54,136 nucleotides of DNA from Sphingomonas bacterium (GCF_903643035.1 NZ_CAHJWW010000001.1:1-54136); one strand, 5' to 3'; counted from the first letter of the stretch, positions 25,195 through 34,075 are shown. Made by a program: numbers and translations. Notes: generated by a model from the letters alone, not told the origin.

Positions 25195-25791
25195 ATGGAC
25201 ACTCGCTCGCCCCGCCGCGCCGACCTGATGCGCAAGATCGTCGCCGAGCTGCTCGAGCACGGCGTCGGCGATCTATCGTTGCGTCCGCTTGCCGACCGCG
25301 TCGGGACCAGCGCGCGGCTACTGATCTACCACTTTGCCTCGAAGGAAGCGCTGCTTGCCGCGGCGCTCGCCGAGGTGCGCTGCGAGGTTGACATCGCGCT
25401 AACGATTCGCGCCCGGCAGGTCCGGCCGGCGTCGCTGCGGGCGATGATCATGATGTTCTGGGACTGGAGCACCGAAGCTGCGAACCAGCGTTATTTTCGC
25501 CTGCTGTTCGAGGTCGATGGGCTGACGCTGTTCAACCGGGTGAGCTTGTCGCGTGAGACGCAACAGGCGAACAGCGAGACCTGGACACGCCTGATCGAGC
25601 GCGGCGTCGCGACGCTCCCGGGTGACGGTGTGCCGCCGACAATCGCGACATTGCTGATGTGCGCGACGAAGGGTCTGCTGCAGGAATTCCTCATGACAGG
25701 CGACCTCGAGCATACGACGGCCGCGATCGAGGCGCTGCTCGAAGAGTTGGTGGCTGAGGCGTCCGCCCGTCTCGAACGGGCCGGCGCATGA
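25195..25791 (+). CDS. TetR/AcrR family transcriptional regulator
   Basis: A 198-residue regulator. The N-terminal helix-turn-helix, LMRKIVAELLEHGVGDLSLRPLADRVGTSARLLIYHFASKEALL, is a standard TetR_N domain. The rest is the all-helical ligand-binding and dimerisation domain, whose ligand cannot be predicted. The start codon directly follows a near-perfect 31-base palindrome, so the protein very likely represses its own operon. Its stop overlaps the start of the VC0807-like membrane gene by four bases, placing it as the first gene of a five-gene operon that ends with a tricorn-like protease. An internal ATG at 25228 is possible but would cut into the first helix of the DNA-binding domain. Confidence 0.92.
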   Translation: MDTRSPRRADLMRKIVAELLEHGVGDLSLRPLADRVGTSARLLIYHFASKEALLAAALAEVRCEVDIALTIRARQVRPASLRAMIMMFWDWSTEAANQRYFRLLFEVDGLTLFNRVSLSRETQQANSETWTRLIERGVATLPGDGVPPTIATLLMCATKGLLQEFLMTGDLEHTTAAIEALLEELVAEASARLERAGA

Positions 25792-26471
25792 CCACAGCCG
25801 CGCCCACCGCCGCCCTCCGCCGGATCACCGGCCATGTCGCCGTTCGGGCACTTGGCCGGAGCGTGCTGATCAACATGATGGCACCGGGCTTGCTCTATGC
25901 CGCCGCCGCGCCGCATTTCGAGCACGGGAGCCTGATCCCGCTGGCGCTCTCCGGCGTGCCACCAATGCTCTGGCTCGCCTACAGCCTGCTCAAACTTGGC
26001 GCGATCGACTTTCTCGGACTCTTCGCGATCGAGAACGTCATCGTCCGGATGACCGCCCTCGTCCCGGCGCATAGCGAGCGCGACGCGCTGATCGGCCGTG
26101 CGATGGAAAACATCCTGCTGGCGGCGATGTTCGCCGCCTCGCTGTGCCTAGCTAAACCCATGATGTTCTACATGTCGCGGCAGCTGTCGACGGGAAACGA
26201 TCCGGCGAAGCGCGATGCGTTCGAGATGGCCGCGGCAGCGCCCGGCGCGCTCGCGGTCTACCGGACGCTGACGGTGGCGTGGGCGGGCGCGCTACTGATC
26301 AAGGCGGCCGGCGGCTACCTGCTGGCGACGCATTGCACGACCAGCCAGTACCTCATCTTCTCGCCGATGTGGGACCTTTTTAGCGACGCTGTCCTGCTTA
26401 CCGGAACGGTCGCCTATGCCAAGCGGCACTTCAGCGCGCCGGCGGGCGCAACGCTTTTGGAGCCATCATGA
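25788..26471 (+). CDS. VC0807-like integral membrane protein
   Basis: A 227-residue polytopic membrane protein with about five or six hydrophobic helices. The beginning, VLINMMAPGLLYAAAAPHF, the segment LSGVPPMLWLAYSLLKLGAIDFLG, and the late pair KPMMFYMSRQLSTGNDPAKRDAFE fit the VC0807 family. In that family an LPP-type helix break and a (K/R)P-x-x-F-Y-x-x-R motif are characteristic. The family has no established function; members often lie next to TetR regulators, as here. Four-base ATGA overlaps join it to tetR upstream and to the PLP-enzyme gene downstream, so all are translated as one unit. It may be the direct target of the regulator, for example a transporter or membrane-stress protein, but that is inferred only from position. 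Confidence 0.8.
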   Translation: MTTAAPTAALRRITGHVAVRALGRSVLINMMAPGLLYAAAAPHFEHGSLIPLALSGVPPMLWLAYSLLKLGAIDFLGLFAIENVIVRMTALVPAHSERDALIGRAMENILLAAMFAASLCLAKPMMFYMSRQLSTGNDPAKRDAFEMAAAAPGALAVYRTLTVAWAGALLIKAAGGYLLATHCTTSQYLIFSPMWDLFSDAVLLTGTVAYAKRHFSAPAGATLLEPS

Positions 26472-27613
26472 CCGACGCCGACCTTCACGCGCATCTGATC
26501 GATCAGCAGGGGTCGCGCCGCAGCCTGAATACGCCGGCGCTGCTGATCGACGCCGACGCGCTCGATCGCAACATCGCGGCGATGGCCGGATTTGCCGCCG
26601 GGCATGCATTGCAGCTGCGACCGCACGCAAAGACACACAAGAGCCCCGAGATCGCCCGGCGGCAGCTCGCCGCCGGCGCGATCGGCATCTGCTGCGCCAA
26701 GATCGGCGAGGCCGAGGTGCTGGCGGACAACAGCGTGACGCAGGGTCTCCACCTGACGTCGCCGGTCGTCGGCGCGCATGCCATCGCGCGGCTGGTGGCG
26801 CTCAATCGGCGCACCAGCGGACTGATGTGCGTCGTCGACAATCCCGAAAATGTCAGCGCGCTCGGCGCCGCGGCGAGCGGGTCGGGAAAACCGCTGAACG
26901 TCGTCATCGACATCGATCCCGGCATCTGCCGCACCGGCGTCGGCTCGCCGGAAGCCGCCGTCGCGCTGCTCCGCGCGATCGAGCTGCAGCGCGACCTGCA
27001 CTACGTCGGCGTGCAATGCTATTGCGGAGCGCAGCAGCATATCCACGGCTTTGATGATCGTCGCCAGGCGATGGAAGAGCGGGCACGCCATGTGCGGGCG
27101 ATCATCGATGCGCTGACCGAGGCGGGCGGTCGGCCCGAGATCGTCACCGGCGGCGGGACGGGCACGCACCGCATCGACCCCGCGCTGGGCCTGTTCACCG
27201 AGCTGCAGGTCGGCTCCTACGTCTTCATGGACGCCGAATATTCGGCTTGTGACCTTACCGGCGACGGCGCGCCGGTGCCGTTCGAAACCGCCCTGCTGGT
27301 CGATGCGCGCGTGATCAGCAACAACACCCGGGGGTTGGTCACGCTCGACGCCGGGTTCAAGGCGTTCGCCACCGATGCGGGCGTTCCGGCGGTCGTCGCG
27401 GGAGCGCCGGCGGGTGCCAGCTACCGTTTCATGGGCGACGAGCACGGCGCGCTGCTGCTGCCCGGCGGCGGGACGCTGCCTCTTGGCCAGGTCGTCACAC
27501 TCGCCACGCCGCACTGCGACCCGACGGTCAATCTTTACGACACCTACCACGTGGTTGAGGGCGACACGCTACGCGCGTTGTGGCCAGTGGCCGCACGAGG
27601 ACGATCGCGTTGA
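26468..27613 (+). CDS. DSD1-type PLP enzyme (D-serine dehydratase/D-threonine aldolase-like)
   Basis: A 381-residue fold-type III PLP enzyme. The N-terminal alanine-racemase-like barrel begins NTPALLIDADALDRNIAAMA, and the PLP-binding lysine is Lys55 in RPHAKTHKSP. Further phosphate-binding elements are in VTGGGTGTHRID. The C-terminal beta domain contains the His-Cys-Asp motif (TPHCDPTVNLYD) that binds zinc or another divalent metal in D-serine dehydratase and D-threonine aldolase. It therefore probably acts on a D-3-hydroxy amino acid, releasing pyruvate and ammonia or splitting to glycine and an aldehyde; which one cannot be told. No signal peptide is present, so it is cytoplasmic. Start and end both overlap neighbouring genes by four bases. 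Confidence 0.9.
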   Translation: MTDADLHAHLIDQQGSRRSLNTPALLIDADALDRNIAAMAGFAAGHALQLRPHAKTHKSPEIARRQLAAGAIGICCAKIGEAEVLADNSVTQGLHLTSPVVGAHAIARLVALNRRTSGLMCVVDNPENVSALGAAASGSGKPLNVVIDIDPGICRTGVGSPEAAVALLRAIELQRDLHYVGVQCYCGAQQHIHGFDDRRQAMEERARHVRAIIDALTEAGGRPEIVTGGGTGTHRIDPALGLFTELQVGSYVFMDAEYSACDLTGDGAPVPFETALLVDARVISNNTRGLVTLDAGFKAFATDAGVPAVVAGAPAGASYRFMGDEHGALLLPGGGTLPLGQVVTLATPHCDPTVNLYDTYHVVEGDTLRALWPVAARGRSR

Positions 27614-28503
27614 GATCTGCCCCTGCGCCATTCAGCGCTCGCTCGCCGGCGTACTGGCTCACCATCGTTGCAGGGGCGGTGGTCACCAACATCGTGTCCC
27701 TAAGCGTCCACGTCGGCATGCTGCAGGGCTTGGGCGTGCCGTTCCCCGACCGCAGCGGCGTCTCACCGGCCGCCGCGCTGCTCAACGCCGCGCTAGCGGT
27801 GTTGGCGCTGCTGACCTCCTACGACCTGGCACGGGTGCGCCTTGCCGGCCGGCCGTTCTGGCAGCGCGCGCTGATCGTCGCCGCGCTGTTCGCCGGGCTG
27901 AAGGAGTTGCTGCGCGGCAGCCTGATGGACGCGGTCGTGACGACGGGGTGGACCTTCAGCGCCGCGCAGATGCTGAGCTCGACGGTCTACAGCGTGGTGC
28001 TCGGCGCGGTCGTCGTCGGCGTGACGCCGAGACTGCAGCGGCTATGGCTGCGGGCGATCGCCGCCATCGTCATCACCGCCTTGATGATGTTCGCCGTCCG
28101 GCCGCTTGCGGATGCGCTGTTCGCACCACTGCTCGCCTCGCTGGCGCATCTGAAGCACGCCGACGTCTACCCGTTCCCGTACGGCTGGCATGTGCTGTCC
28201 TGGGCCTATCTGACCTATTTCGAGCCGGTGATCGCCAGCATCATCATCGCCGCGCTGGTCTGGCCGGCGCTTGCAGGTTCGGCGTTGCGCAGATCATTGA
28301 AGACCGCGGCGCTGATCGTGCTGATCAAGGGCGCGCTGCTGCCGACCTTCGTCTTCAGCCTGTGGAACCGCGCCGGCGTAGGGGCCGGCATGCTGAGCGA
28401 GAGCCAGTTCCTGTTCGAGGCGATCCTGCTCGGGCTGCTTGCAGCGGGGACATGGGCGCTCGCGCAGCACCGCCGTGGCAGCCCCTCCGGGCCCCTGCCG
28501 TGA
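27610..28503 (+). CDS. Polytopic membrane protein of unknown family
   Basis: About 297 residues with seven or eight hydrophobic helices, for example YWLTIVAGAVVTNIVSLSV, LLNAALAVLALLTSYDLA, VVLGAVVVGV, AIAAIVITALMMFAV, YFEPVIASIIIAALVW and FEAILLGLLAAGTWALA. I do not recognise the family. I place the start at the TTG at 27610, where TTGA overlaps the stop of the PLP enzyme gene and AGGA lies about eight bases upstream. The only in-frame ATG upstream (27580) would overlap the previous gene by 34 bases. Its stop overlaps a GTG start of the protease gene. The conserved-looking polar residues (GLKELLRGSLMDA and HADVYPFPYGWHVLSW) suggest a transport or enzymatic role at the membrane. Confidence 0.75.
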   Translation: MRSAPAPFSARSPAYWLTIVAGAVVTNIVSLSVHVGMLQGLGVPFPDRSGVSPAAALLNAALAVLALLTSYDLARVRLAGRPFWQRALIVAALFAGLKELLRGSLMDAVVTTGWTFSAAQMLSSTVYSVVLGAVVVGVTPRLQRLWLRAIAAIVITALMMFAVRPLADALFAPLLASLAHLKHADVYPFPYGWHVLSWAYLTYFEPVIASIIIAALVWPALAGSALRRSLKTAALIVLIKGALLPTFVFSLWNRAGVGAGMLSESQFLFEAILLGLLAAGTWALAQHRRGSPSGPLP

Positions 28504-31500
28504 CGTGCGTAACCGCTCCACGCTTGAGCCGGACGTGGTGGTCTACTGCGGCCCTGATGTGTGCGGTCCGCGCCGGGCTCGCCGCCCTCGCCGGCGCGCT
28601 CGCGGTCGCGGCCGCTGCAGCCGCCGTGCTGCCGCTGATGCGGTTCCCGACGGTCAGCACCGATCGGATCGCCTTCGTGGCTTACGGCAATTTGTGGAGC
28701 GTCGCGGTCGGCGGTGGCACCGCCAAGCGCCTGACCGATGACCCCGGCCAAGTCCTGATGCCGCATTTCTCGCCGGACGGGCGATCGATTGCATTCACCT
28801 GGGTGCGCGAAGGCGGCAACGATGTCTATGTGATGCCGGCGGGTGGCGGCACGCCAGTGCGGCTGACGCACGGCCCGACGCACGACAGCTACGACAACGC
28901 CGTCACCGGCTGGACGCCCGACGGCGCGAACATCCTGTTCGTGTCGCTGCGGCAGACGGCGTCGCATCGCTTTGAAACCTTCGAGGTCCCGGTCAAGGGC
29001 GGCCTGGCGAAAGCGATCGCGCTCGGTCATTCGGGCCTGTCGAGCCTGTCCCCCGATGGCCGGCGCATCGCGTACGACCCGACGTTCCGCAATCTCGGCG
29101 GCGACCGCTGGAAACACTATGTCGGCGGCCAGGCATCCGACATCTACATCCAGGACCTGAACGGCACGGCGTCGGAACGGTTGACGGACTGGCAGGGGAT
29201 CGACACCGCGCCGATGTGGATCGGCCGGCGGGTGTACTTCCTGTCCGATCGCGGCACCGAGCGCCGTGCCAACCTGTGGGTGATCGATCTCGATACCAAG
29301 CAGGCGCGCCAGCTTACGCATTATGCCGATTACGACATCGACATGCCGTCCGCCGGGGCCGGCAGCATCGCGTTCCAGCTCGGTGGGCGGCTGCTGATGC
29401 TCGATCTCGCCTCGGAGGCGGTCCGCGCGATCCGGGTCGACCTCCCCGTCGATGGCCGTATCAAGCCACATGACGTGGCGGCTTCGGCCTTTATCCAGCG
29501 CAACGATATCGCGGGTTACCCCGACTATGCCTTGGGGTCGGACGGGCGTACTGCCTATCTGGTCGGACGCGGCGATCTGCTGGCGGTGACGCAGGACGGG
29601 ACGGCGCGCAATCTCACGCACACCGCTGCCGCGCGGGAGGATCATCCGGTCGTCTCACCCGACGGCCGGCGACTGGCTTTCGTCACCGATGCCCGCGGCG
29701 AGCAGCAGCTGGCGGTGATGCCCGTCGCGGGCGGCAATCCGGTCAGGGTGCTGACCCGTTTCCGGAACGGCGTCCTTTACGCTCCGCGCTGGGCACCCGA
29801 CGGGTCGCGCCTGCTTATTGCCGATGCCGGCAAGCGCCTCTGGTTGATCAATGCAGCCGACGGCCGCACCATGCAGATCGCGGTCGATCCATTCGCCGAG
29901 ATTCACGACGCGGTGTTCTCCGCCGATGGCGCATGGATTGCCTACAGCACGACCCGGCCAAACCAGATGCGCGCGATCCATCTGCGAAACCTCGCCACGA
30001 ACATCGACACGGTCGTCAGCCCGATCAACGAAAGCGACCACGATCCGGTATTTTCCGGCGACGGCAGCCGCCTGTACTTCGTCTCGCCGCGGCGGGAGCA
30101 GCCGTTCGTGTCGGACCGTGACCGGGAAGGCACGGTGGCCACGATCAAGTCGGACATGCTGTTCGAGGTGGCATTGCCCAAATCGATGGCACCGGCCGAT
30201 CTTGCCCATACGACGGCGCACGCCGTGGCGGTGGTGATCGACCTCAAAGGCGGCATCGCCGCGATCGAGCGGCGCGGCGCCTCACTGTTCTACCGCGCCA
30301 CCGCCGCCAGCGGCATCGGCGGCGACCTTCCCGGCGAAACATCGGGGTTCCGCATCTTCGACACCGTCACACACGCCGATCGCCTCATCGCTGCCGACGT
30401 TGGCGGCTATGTGCTGTCGCCCGACGCGGCGACCGCCCTGATCCGCCGCGGCAACGGCTGGCATCTGGTCGCCACCGCGGCGGGAACCACGCTCGACACG
30501 CCGCTGCCGACCAAGAGCGTGCGGGTCACGGTCGACCCGCCCGCCGAATATCGCGCGATGTTCGAACAGGCCTGGCGGCTCGACCGCGACTTGTTCTGGA
30601 ACCCGACGATGAACGGCGTGGACTGGCGGGCGGTCCACGACCGCTATGCGCGGCTGGTGCCGGCTATCGGCTCGCACGAGGATCTCATCTACGTGCTCGG
30701 CGAGATGCAGGGCGAATTGTCGACCAGCCACATGTTTCTCGGCGGGGGAGATTCGGGCGATGCCCGGCCACAGATCAGTCCCGGGCTGCTCGGCGCGGAC
30801 TTCGCGGTCGATGCGGCGAGCGGCCGTTACCGCCTGGCGCACATCTATCGCGGCGATGCCAGCCGGGTGAGATTCCGTGCGCCGCTGGGCGATCCGGCGC
30901 TCGACGTGCGCGACGGCGATTATCTGCTCGCGATCGACGGCCAGCCGCTCGTCGCCCTCGACGATCCCTACCGCCTACTGCTCGGCAAACAGGGTCGGCT
31001 TCGCCTCACCGTCGCGCGCGCACCGGACGAACCGGGGCGGATCATCGAGGTCGACACCACGGACGACGAGACAGAAATTCGCAAGCTCGACTGGATCGCC
31101 GGGAATGCCGCGCGCGTCGACCGCCTGAGCGGCGGTAAGACCGGCTATGTCTATCTGTCGGACTTCGATGCGCTGGGGAGCGAGGATTTCCTGCGACAGT
31201 TCTATCCGCAGGCCGACAAGCCCGGCCTCGTGATCGACGTACGCGACAATCGCGGCGGCTTCACTAGCCAATGGGTGCTCGATGTGCTGCGCCGACCGCT
31301 GGCGGGCCGATTTCGCAACCGCGAGGGCGCCGTCAGCACCCTGCCCGGCACGGCCGCGACACGCGCGCTGGCGGTCGTCATCAACCTTTTCTCGATGTCG
31401 GACGGCGATCAGTTTCCGTTCTTCTTCCGCCAGTGGAAGATGGGCACCGTCGTCGGACAGCGCACCTGGGGCGGGGTGAGCGGCATCAAGGGGCCGTGGC

Positions 31501-31682
31501 GGCTGACCGACGGCACCTTCATCACGATCCCCAAGGACTCACTGTTCGCCGCCGACGGCGAGGCGATCATCGAGAACCGCGGCGCCGAGCCGGACATCTT
31601 CGTCGACAACACTCCGGCCGACCAGGCTGCCGGCCGCGACCGCCAACTCGAAGCCGCGGTCGCCGCGACGCTCAAGCGATGA
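28500..31682 (+). CDS. Tricorn-like S41 family protease with beta-propeller domains
   Basis: A 1060-residue exported peptidase. After an N-terminal hydrophobic segment (AALAGALAVAAAAAAVL) come many PD40/TolB-type propeller blades (for example MPHFSPDGRSIAFTWV and HPVVSPDGRRLAFVT). These are followed by the C1 domain, a PDZ domain (LDVRDGDYLLAIDGQPL) and the S41 catalytic domain. The tricorn catalytic tetrad is visible: Ser743-His744 in STSHMF, nucleophile Ser968 in FSMSDGDQF and Glu1025 in IIENRGAEPD, positions very close to Thermoplasma tricorn. It should cut peptides into short fragments. The start at 28500 is a GTG overlapping the previous stop by four bases; an ATG at 28557 is an alternative and would leave a cleaner signal peptide. 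It is the last gene of the TetR operon. Confidence 0.9.
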   Translation: MTCVTAPRLSRTWWSTAALMCAVRAGLAALAGALAVAAAAAAVLPLMRFPTVSTDRIAFVAYGNLWSVAVGGGTAKRLTDDPGQVLMPHFSPDGRSIAFTWVREGGNDVYVMPAGGGTPVRLTHGPTHDSYDNAVTGWTPDGANILFVSLRQTASHRFETFEVPVKGGLAKAIALGHSGLSSLSPDGRRIAYDPTFRNLGGDRWKHYVGGQASDIYIQDLNGTASERLTDWQGIDTAPMWIGRRVYFLSDRGTERRANLWVIDLDTKQARQLTHYADYDIDMPSAGAGSIAFQLGGRLLMLDLASEAVRAIRVDLPVDGRIKPHDVAASAFIQRNDIAGYPDYALGSDGRTAYLVGRGDLLAVTQDGTARNLTHTAAAREDHPVVSPDGRRLAFVTDARGEQQLAVMPVAGGNPVRVLTRFRNGVLYAPRWAPDGSRLLIADAGKRLWLINAADGRTMQIAVDPFAEIHDAVFSADGAWIAYSTTRPNQMRAIHLRNLATNIDTVVSPINESDHDPVFSGDGSRLYFVSPRREQPFVSDRDREGTVATIKSDMLFEVALPKSMAPADLAHTTAHAVAVVIDLKGGIAAIERRGASLFYRATAASGIGGDLPGETSGFRIFDTVTHADRLIAADVGGYVLSPDAATALIRRGNGWHLVATAAGTTLDTPLPTKSVRVTVDPPAEYRAMFEQAWRLDRDLFWNPTMNGVDWRAVHDRYARLVPAIGSHEDLIYVLGEMQGELSTSHMFLGGGDSGDARPQISPGLLGADFAVDAASGRYRLAHIYRGDASRVRFRAPLGDPALDVRDGDYLLAIDGQPLVALDDPYRLLLGKQGRLRLTVARAPDEPGRIIEVDTTDDETEIRKLDWIAGNAARVDRLSGGKTGYVYLSDFDALGSEDFLRQFYPQADKPGLVIDVRDNRGGFTSQWVLDVLRRPLAGRFRNREGAVSTLPGTAATRALAVVINLFSMSDGDQFPFFFRQWKMGTVVGQRTWGGVSGIKGPWRLTDGTFITIPKDSLFAADGEAIIENRGAEPDIFVDNTPADQAAGRDRQLEAAVAATLKR

Positions 31683-32237
31683 GCGCTGGCGTGCATGATT
31701 AGCTAGGTCGTGGGGCGATCCCGTGCATGTCCTGCCATCGCGCCTGCAGTCCCCAGCCGAAATGCTGCCCGCCGGCGAAATTGTCGTCGAGTGCGATCAG
31801 GCCGGTGGCAACCCCACGATGCAGCGGCACGTCGATGGTGGCGTTCTGCAGCGACAACGCAACGCCGGGCGGGCCGCTATCCGTCGTCCCGTACAGATTT
31901 CGCGGCGTCTCGGCAAGCGGCTGCGATCTTACATTACTCACTTAAAAAGGATTACGCCTAGCGGCCTCACACACAGTCTTGAACGAGGAGCTGTCTGATC
32001 GCGGAAAGACAAGGCCGACGCAGGCAGGCTGAGGGTTATCCGACACCCTACCCGATGTGCATGTTCTCGTTCTGCCCCTAGCATCGATGCGATCTGCCGG
32101 GCGTATGTCGGGAATCAAGTGATTGCTGCACGTTTACGATCGGCATTTTCCGATGCAGCCGGCACGTCCGGGAAGCGGACACGACGGTCTGAGCGGAGGA
32201 TTAAGTCTATTCAGAAGTATTGGGTGGCGTTCCTCAT
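31683..32237. other. Intergenic region after the protease gene
   Basis: About 550 bases between two convergent transcription units. A minus-strand open frame (31699-31941) contains PGVALSLQNATIDVPLHRGV and LIALDDNFAGGQHFGWGLQA, which looks protein-like, but it has no recognised family and no clear leader; it may be a gene remnant. The second copy of an 18-base repeat lies at 32109-32126. Nothing else was recognised. Confidence 0.45.
32109..32126 (+). repeat. 18-bp direct repeat, copy 2
   Basis: Exact copy of CGGGAATCAAGTGATTGC, also found at 24837-24854. The two copies bracket the tetR to tricorn operon in direct orientation. They could mark the ends of an inserted block, or be members of a dispersed small repeat family. 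Confidence 0.6.
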
Positions 32238-33080
32238 TCAATTGGGCTTGCCGTTAAAGCCGAAGCTCAGGCTGGCGAATATCGTATCGTAGTCGGCCGC
32301 GCGGACGTCTGTCATCGGCCGGGTCCAGACAACACTGATCAACCAGTTGCCCCGTCGCGCGATGTCGAAAGCGGCGTGACCGCCCGCGTCAGTGATCCGG
32401 GTCTCAAGCGGCTTTGCGCCCGTGCCGAGTGCCGTCAGCGCAACGAGCGCGCCGGGAAGTGGCCGTCCTTCGAACACCACCCGAATCGGCATGCGCGGGT
32501 CAGTGCCCCTAGCGAACGGATTTCGCTCTGGGACGATCTCAAGCGTCTCGCCGATCGGTTGCAAGACCTCGTCGCTAACCGTGTCGCCGACCTGAATCAG
32601 CGCTTTGACCCGCCTCGAATAAAGCTCCCGGCCGGGCCTGTCGGTTGTCGCCGTGCGCTGCCGCTGCGTGATCGCAGCGGCAAGACCGTCTTCGATGATA
32701 TAAGCGTTGAACTTATCAGCAGGGAGCTCGATCGCTGCATGATAGGTTTCGAGGACGAGTATGTATGTCCCTGGAGTTTCCCAGCGGAGCGACGCGTTGC
32801 TGGGCGTTCGATCCGTGACGGGCAGGATTGCAGCGTGCTGGTCAATGATCCCCTCGGGGCCGTAGCTCTTGAACGAATGAAGCTTATCCCAAGCGAACTT
32901 CCACGGCGTAACATCGGCGGCGTCGCCGACTAGCATCGCGACATCGACGGTCTCCCCCGGACGGACAACGCTGGCCGAAGGTTGCAGCCACATTTCGTGC
33001 GCCTGCACCGAACTTGGCGCCGCGCAGGCGGCGGCAACGACAGCGATCACTCCGCGCAAGATCGTCTCTTTGAATGCCAT
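32238..33080 (-). CDS. DUF4198 exported protein (nickel/cobalt-locus type)
   Basis: A 280-residue periplasmic protein. The signal peptide ends near SSVQAHEMW, and the mature protein begins with the His-Glu-Met-Trp-Leu phrase typical of DUF4198 (PF10670). The body is made of beta-sandwich-like repeats (RWETPGTYILVLETYHAAIELPA; GNWLISVVWTRPM). DUF4198 proteins (NikK-like) occur beside nickel or cobalt uptake systems, where the N-terminal histidine may bind metal. This fits the nearby NikR-like regulator and TonB receptor. I chose the ATG at 33080 because it gives a clean signal peptide; a longer start at 33119 overlaps the upstream peptidase gene. It lies 14 bases behind that gene and is likely co-transcribed. 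Confidence 0.8.
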   Translation of the reverse strand: MAFKETILRGVIAVVAAACAAPSSVQAHEMWLQPSASVVRPGETVDVAMLVGDAADVTPWKFAWDKLHSFKSYGPEGIIDQHAAILPVTDRTPSNASLRWETPGTYILVLETYHAAIELPADKFNAYIIEDGLAAAITQRQRTATTDRPGRELYSRRVKALIQVGDTVSDEVLQPIGETLEIVPERNPFARGTDPRMPIRVVFEGRPLPGALVALTALGTGAKPLETRITDAGGHAAFDIARRGNWLISVVWTRPMTDVRAADYDTIFASLSFGFNGKPN

Positions 33081-33094
33081 CCTACTTAGCTGCC

Positions 33095-33796
33095 TCACGG
33101 TGCGACACCACCACCACAAACACTGACGTCAGCCGATGCCAACCCACGGCGCATCGCGATTGTCCGCGCCGCGCTCAGGCCGTGGCCGGCTGAGTAGTCA
33201 GCTTCGTCTTCAGCGACGCGGCCGGTCTTGAGCGTATCTAGTGCCTGAAGCACCCGCGCCAATTGCCGGTCGAGATCCGGCACCGCGAACAGGGGGCCGC
33301 CGCCGCCCAAGCTCCGGCGGGTGTTCGCTCGCCCCAGCCACCAGCCGGCAGCGCAGTCGGCCTCCTGCTCGCGGACTAATCCGGACTGCTGGGCGATGCC
33401 GCTTCGCCGCTCGTTCAGATACTGGACATAGTGGGCGACCTCGTGGGCGATGATGAGCGCGATGATGGCGTCGGCGTCGGCACCGAGGAAGCGTTCGATG
33501 TCGGCCAACTCGCCGAGGTCGATCGCGACGCCGACACCGCGGAAATAGCTAAAGCCACGGGCCGGATGGTGGCGAGGTGGGTGGAGATAGATGGTACGTG
33601 GCGCGGCGTAGGCACGGCCGGTCGTGGCGAAGACGGCGGACCATTCCTCGGTCGTCGAATTGATGATTGTCGATGCGATGATCGACCCTCGGTCGTCGTT
33701 CGGCTGCGGCGGACCGGCTGTGGCGTGCATCGCCACGACGAGCATGATCGCCGCCAGTCCAGATGGGCGCGCGGCAGGGGCCTCAAGCTGTAGCAT
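33095..33796 (-). CDS. Exported neutral zinc metallopeptidase (YpfJ-like)
   Basis: A 233-residue protein. The N-terminus is hydrophobic (LAAIMLVVAMHATAG), consistent with a signal peptide. It carries the gluzincin motif HEVAH at residues 118-122 (IIAHEVAHYVQYL) and the third ligand region REQEADCAAGWW, with Glu145 as probable third zinc ligand. This is the arrangement of the neutral zinc metallopeptidase family PF04228 (YpfJ). About 90 residues precede the HExxH motif, where YpfJ proteins often have more. Substrate unknown. It is directly upstream of the DUF4198 gene on the minus strand, within the putative nickel locus, but a link to metal uptake is inference. Confidence 0.75.
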   Translation of the reverse strand: MLQLEAPAARPSGLAAIMLVVAMHATAGPPQPNDDRGSIIASTIINSTTEEWSAVFATTGRAYAAPRTIYLHPPRHHPARGFSYFRGVGVAIDLGELADIERFLGADADAIIALIIAHEVAHYVQYLNERRSGIAQQSGLVREQEADCAAGWWLGRANTRRSLGGGGPLFAVPDLDRQLARVLQALDTLKTGRVAEDEADYSAGHGLSAARTIAMRRGLASADVSVCGGGVAP

Positions 33797-34075
33797 AGTT
33801 ATAGCGTCTTACCTTGCCTGGCGTCGTGAAGTGCAGGTGTTTCACCGGCCAAATTGCGAGACGAACTAATATCTGCCTCCGCTTGAAACAGTCGGGGCGG
33901 CGGATCCGATCGGTCCGAGCTTGTAGTCGACGTGGCACAGACCACAGCATGCGAAGCGCAGCTGGTAGCCTTCGTGCTCAGACGACCGACTAGGTTACCG
34001 CAATCGGCGGGGTGCTCAAGGGCTACGACCGACACCTAGAGCTGCGGCGACGGTCAGACAACCTTTTGACGCTTG
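33797..34075. other. Intergenic region between zinc peptidase and nikR
   Basis: About 280 bases with no recognised gene. It must carry the promoter of the minus-strand peptidase/DUF4198 pair. No clear operator palindrome was found by eye. Confidence 0.45.

Noticed and set aside
27375-28499. A 375-codon N-terminal extension of the tricorn-like protease frame.
   Set aside because: It overlaps the PLP enzyme and membrane protein genes and is arginine-rich noise. The real start is at 28500 or 28557.
28215-29645. 476-codon minus-strand frame opposite the tricorn-like protease.
   Set aside because: Shadow frame without domains; the opposite strand has propeller blades throughout.
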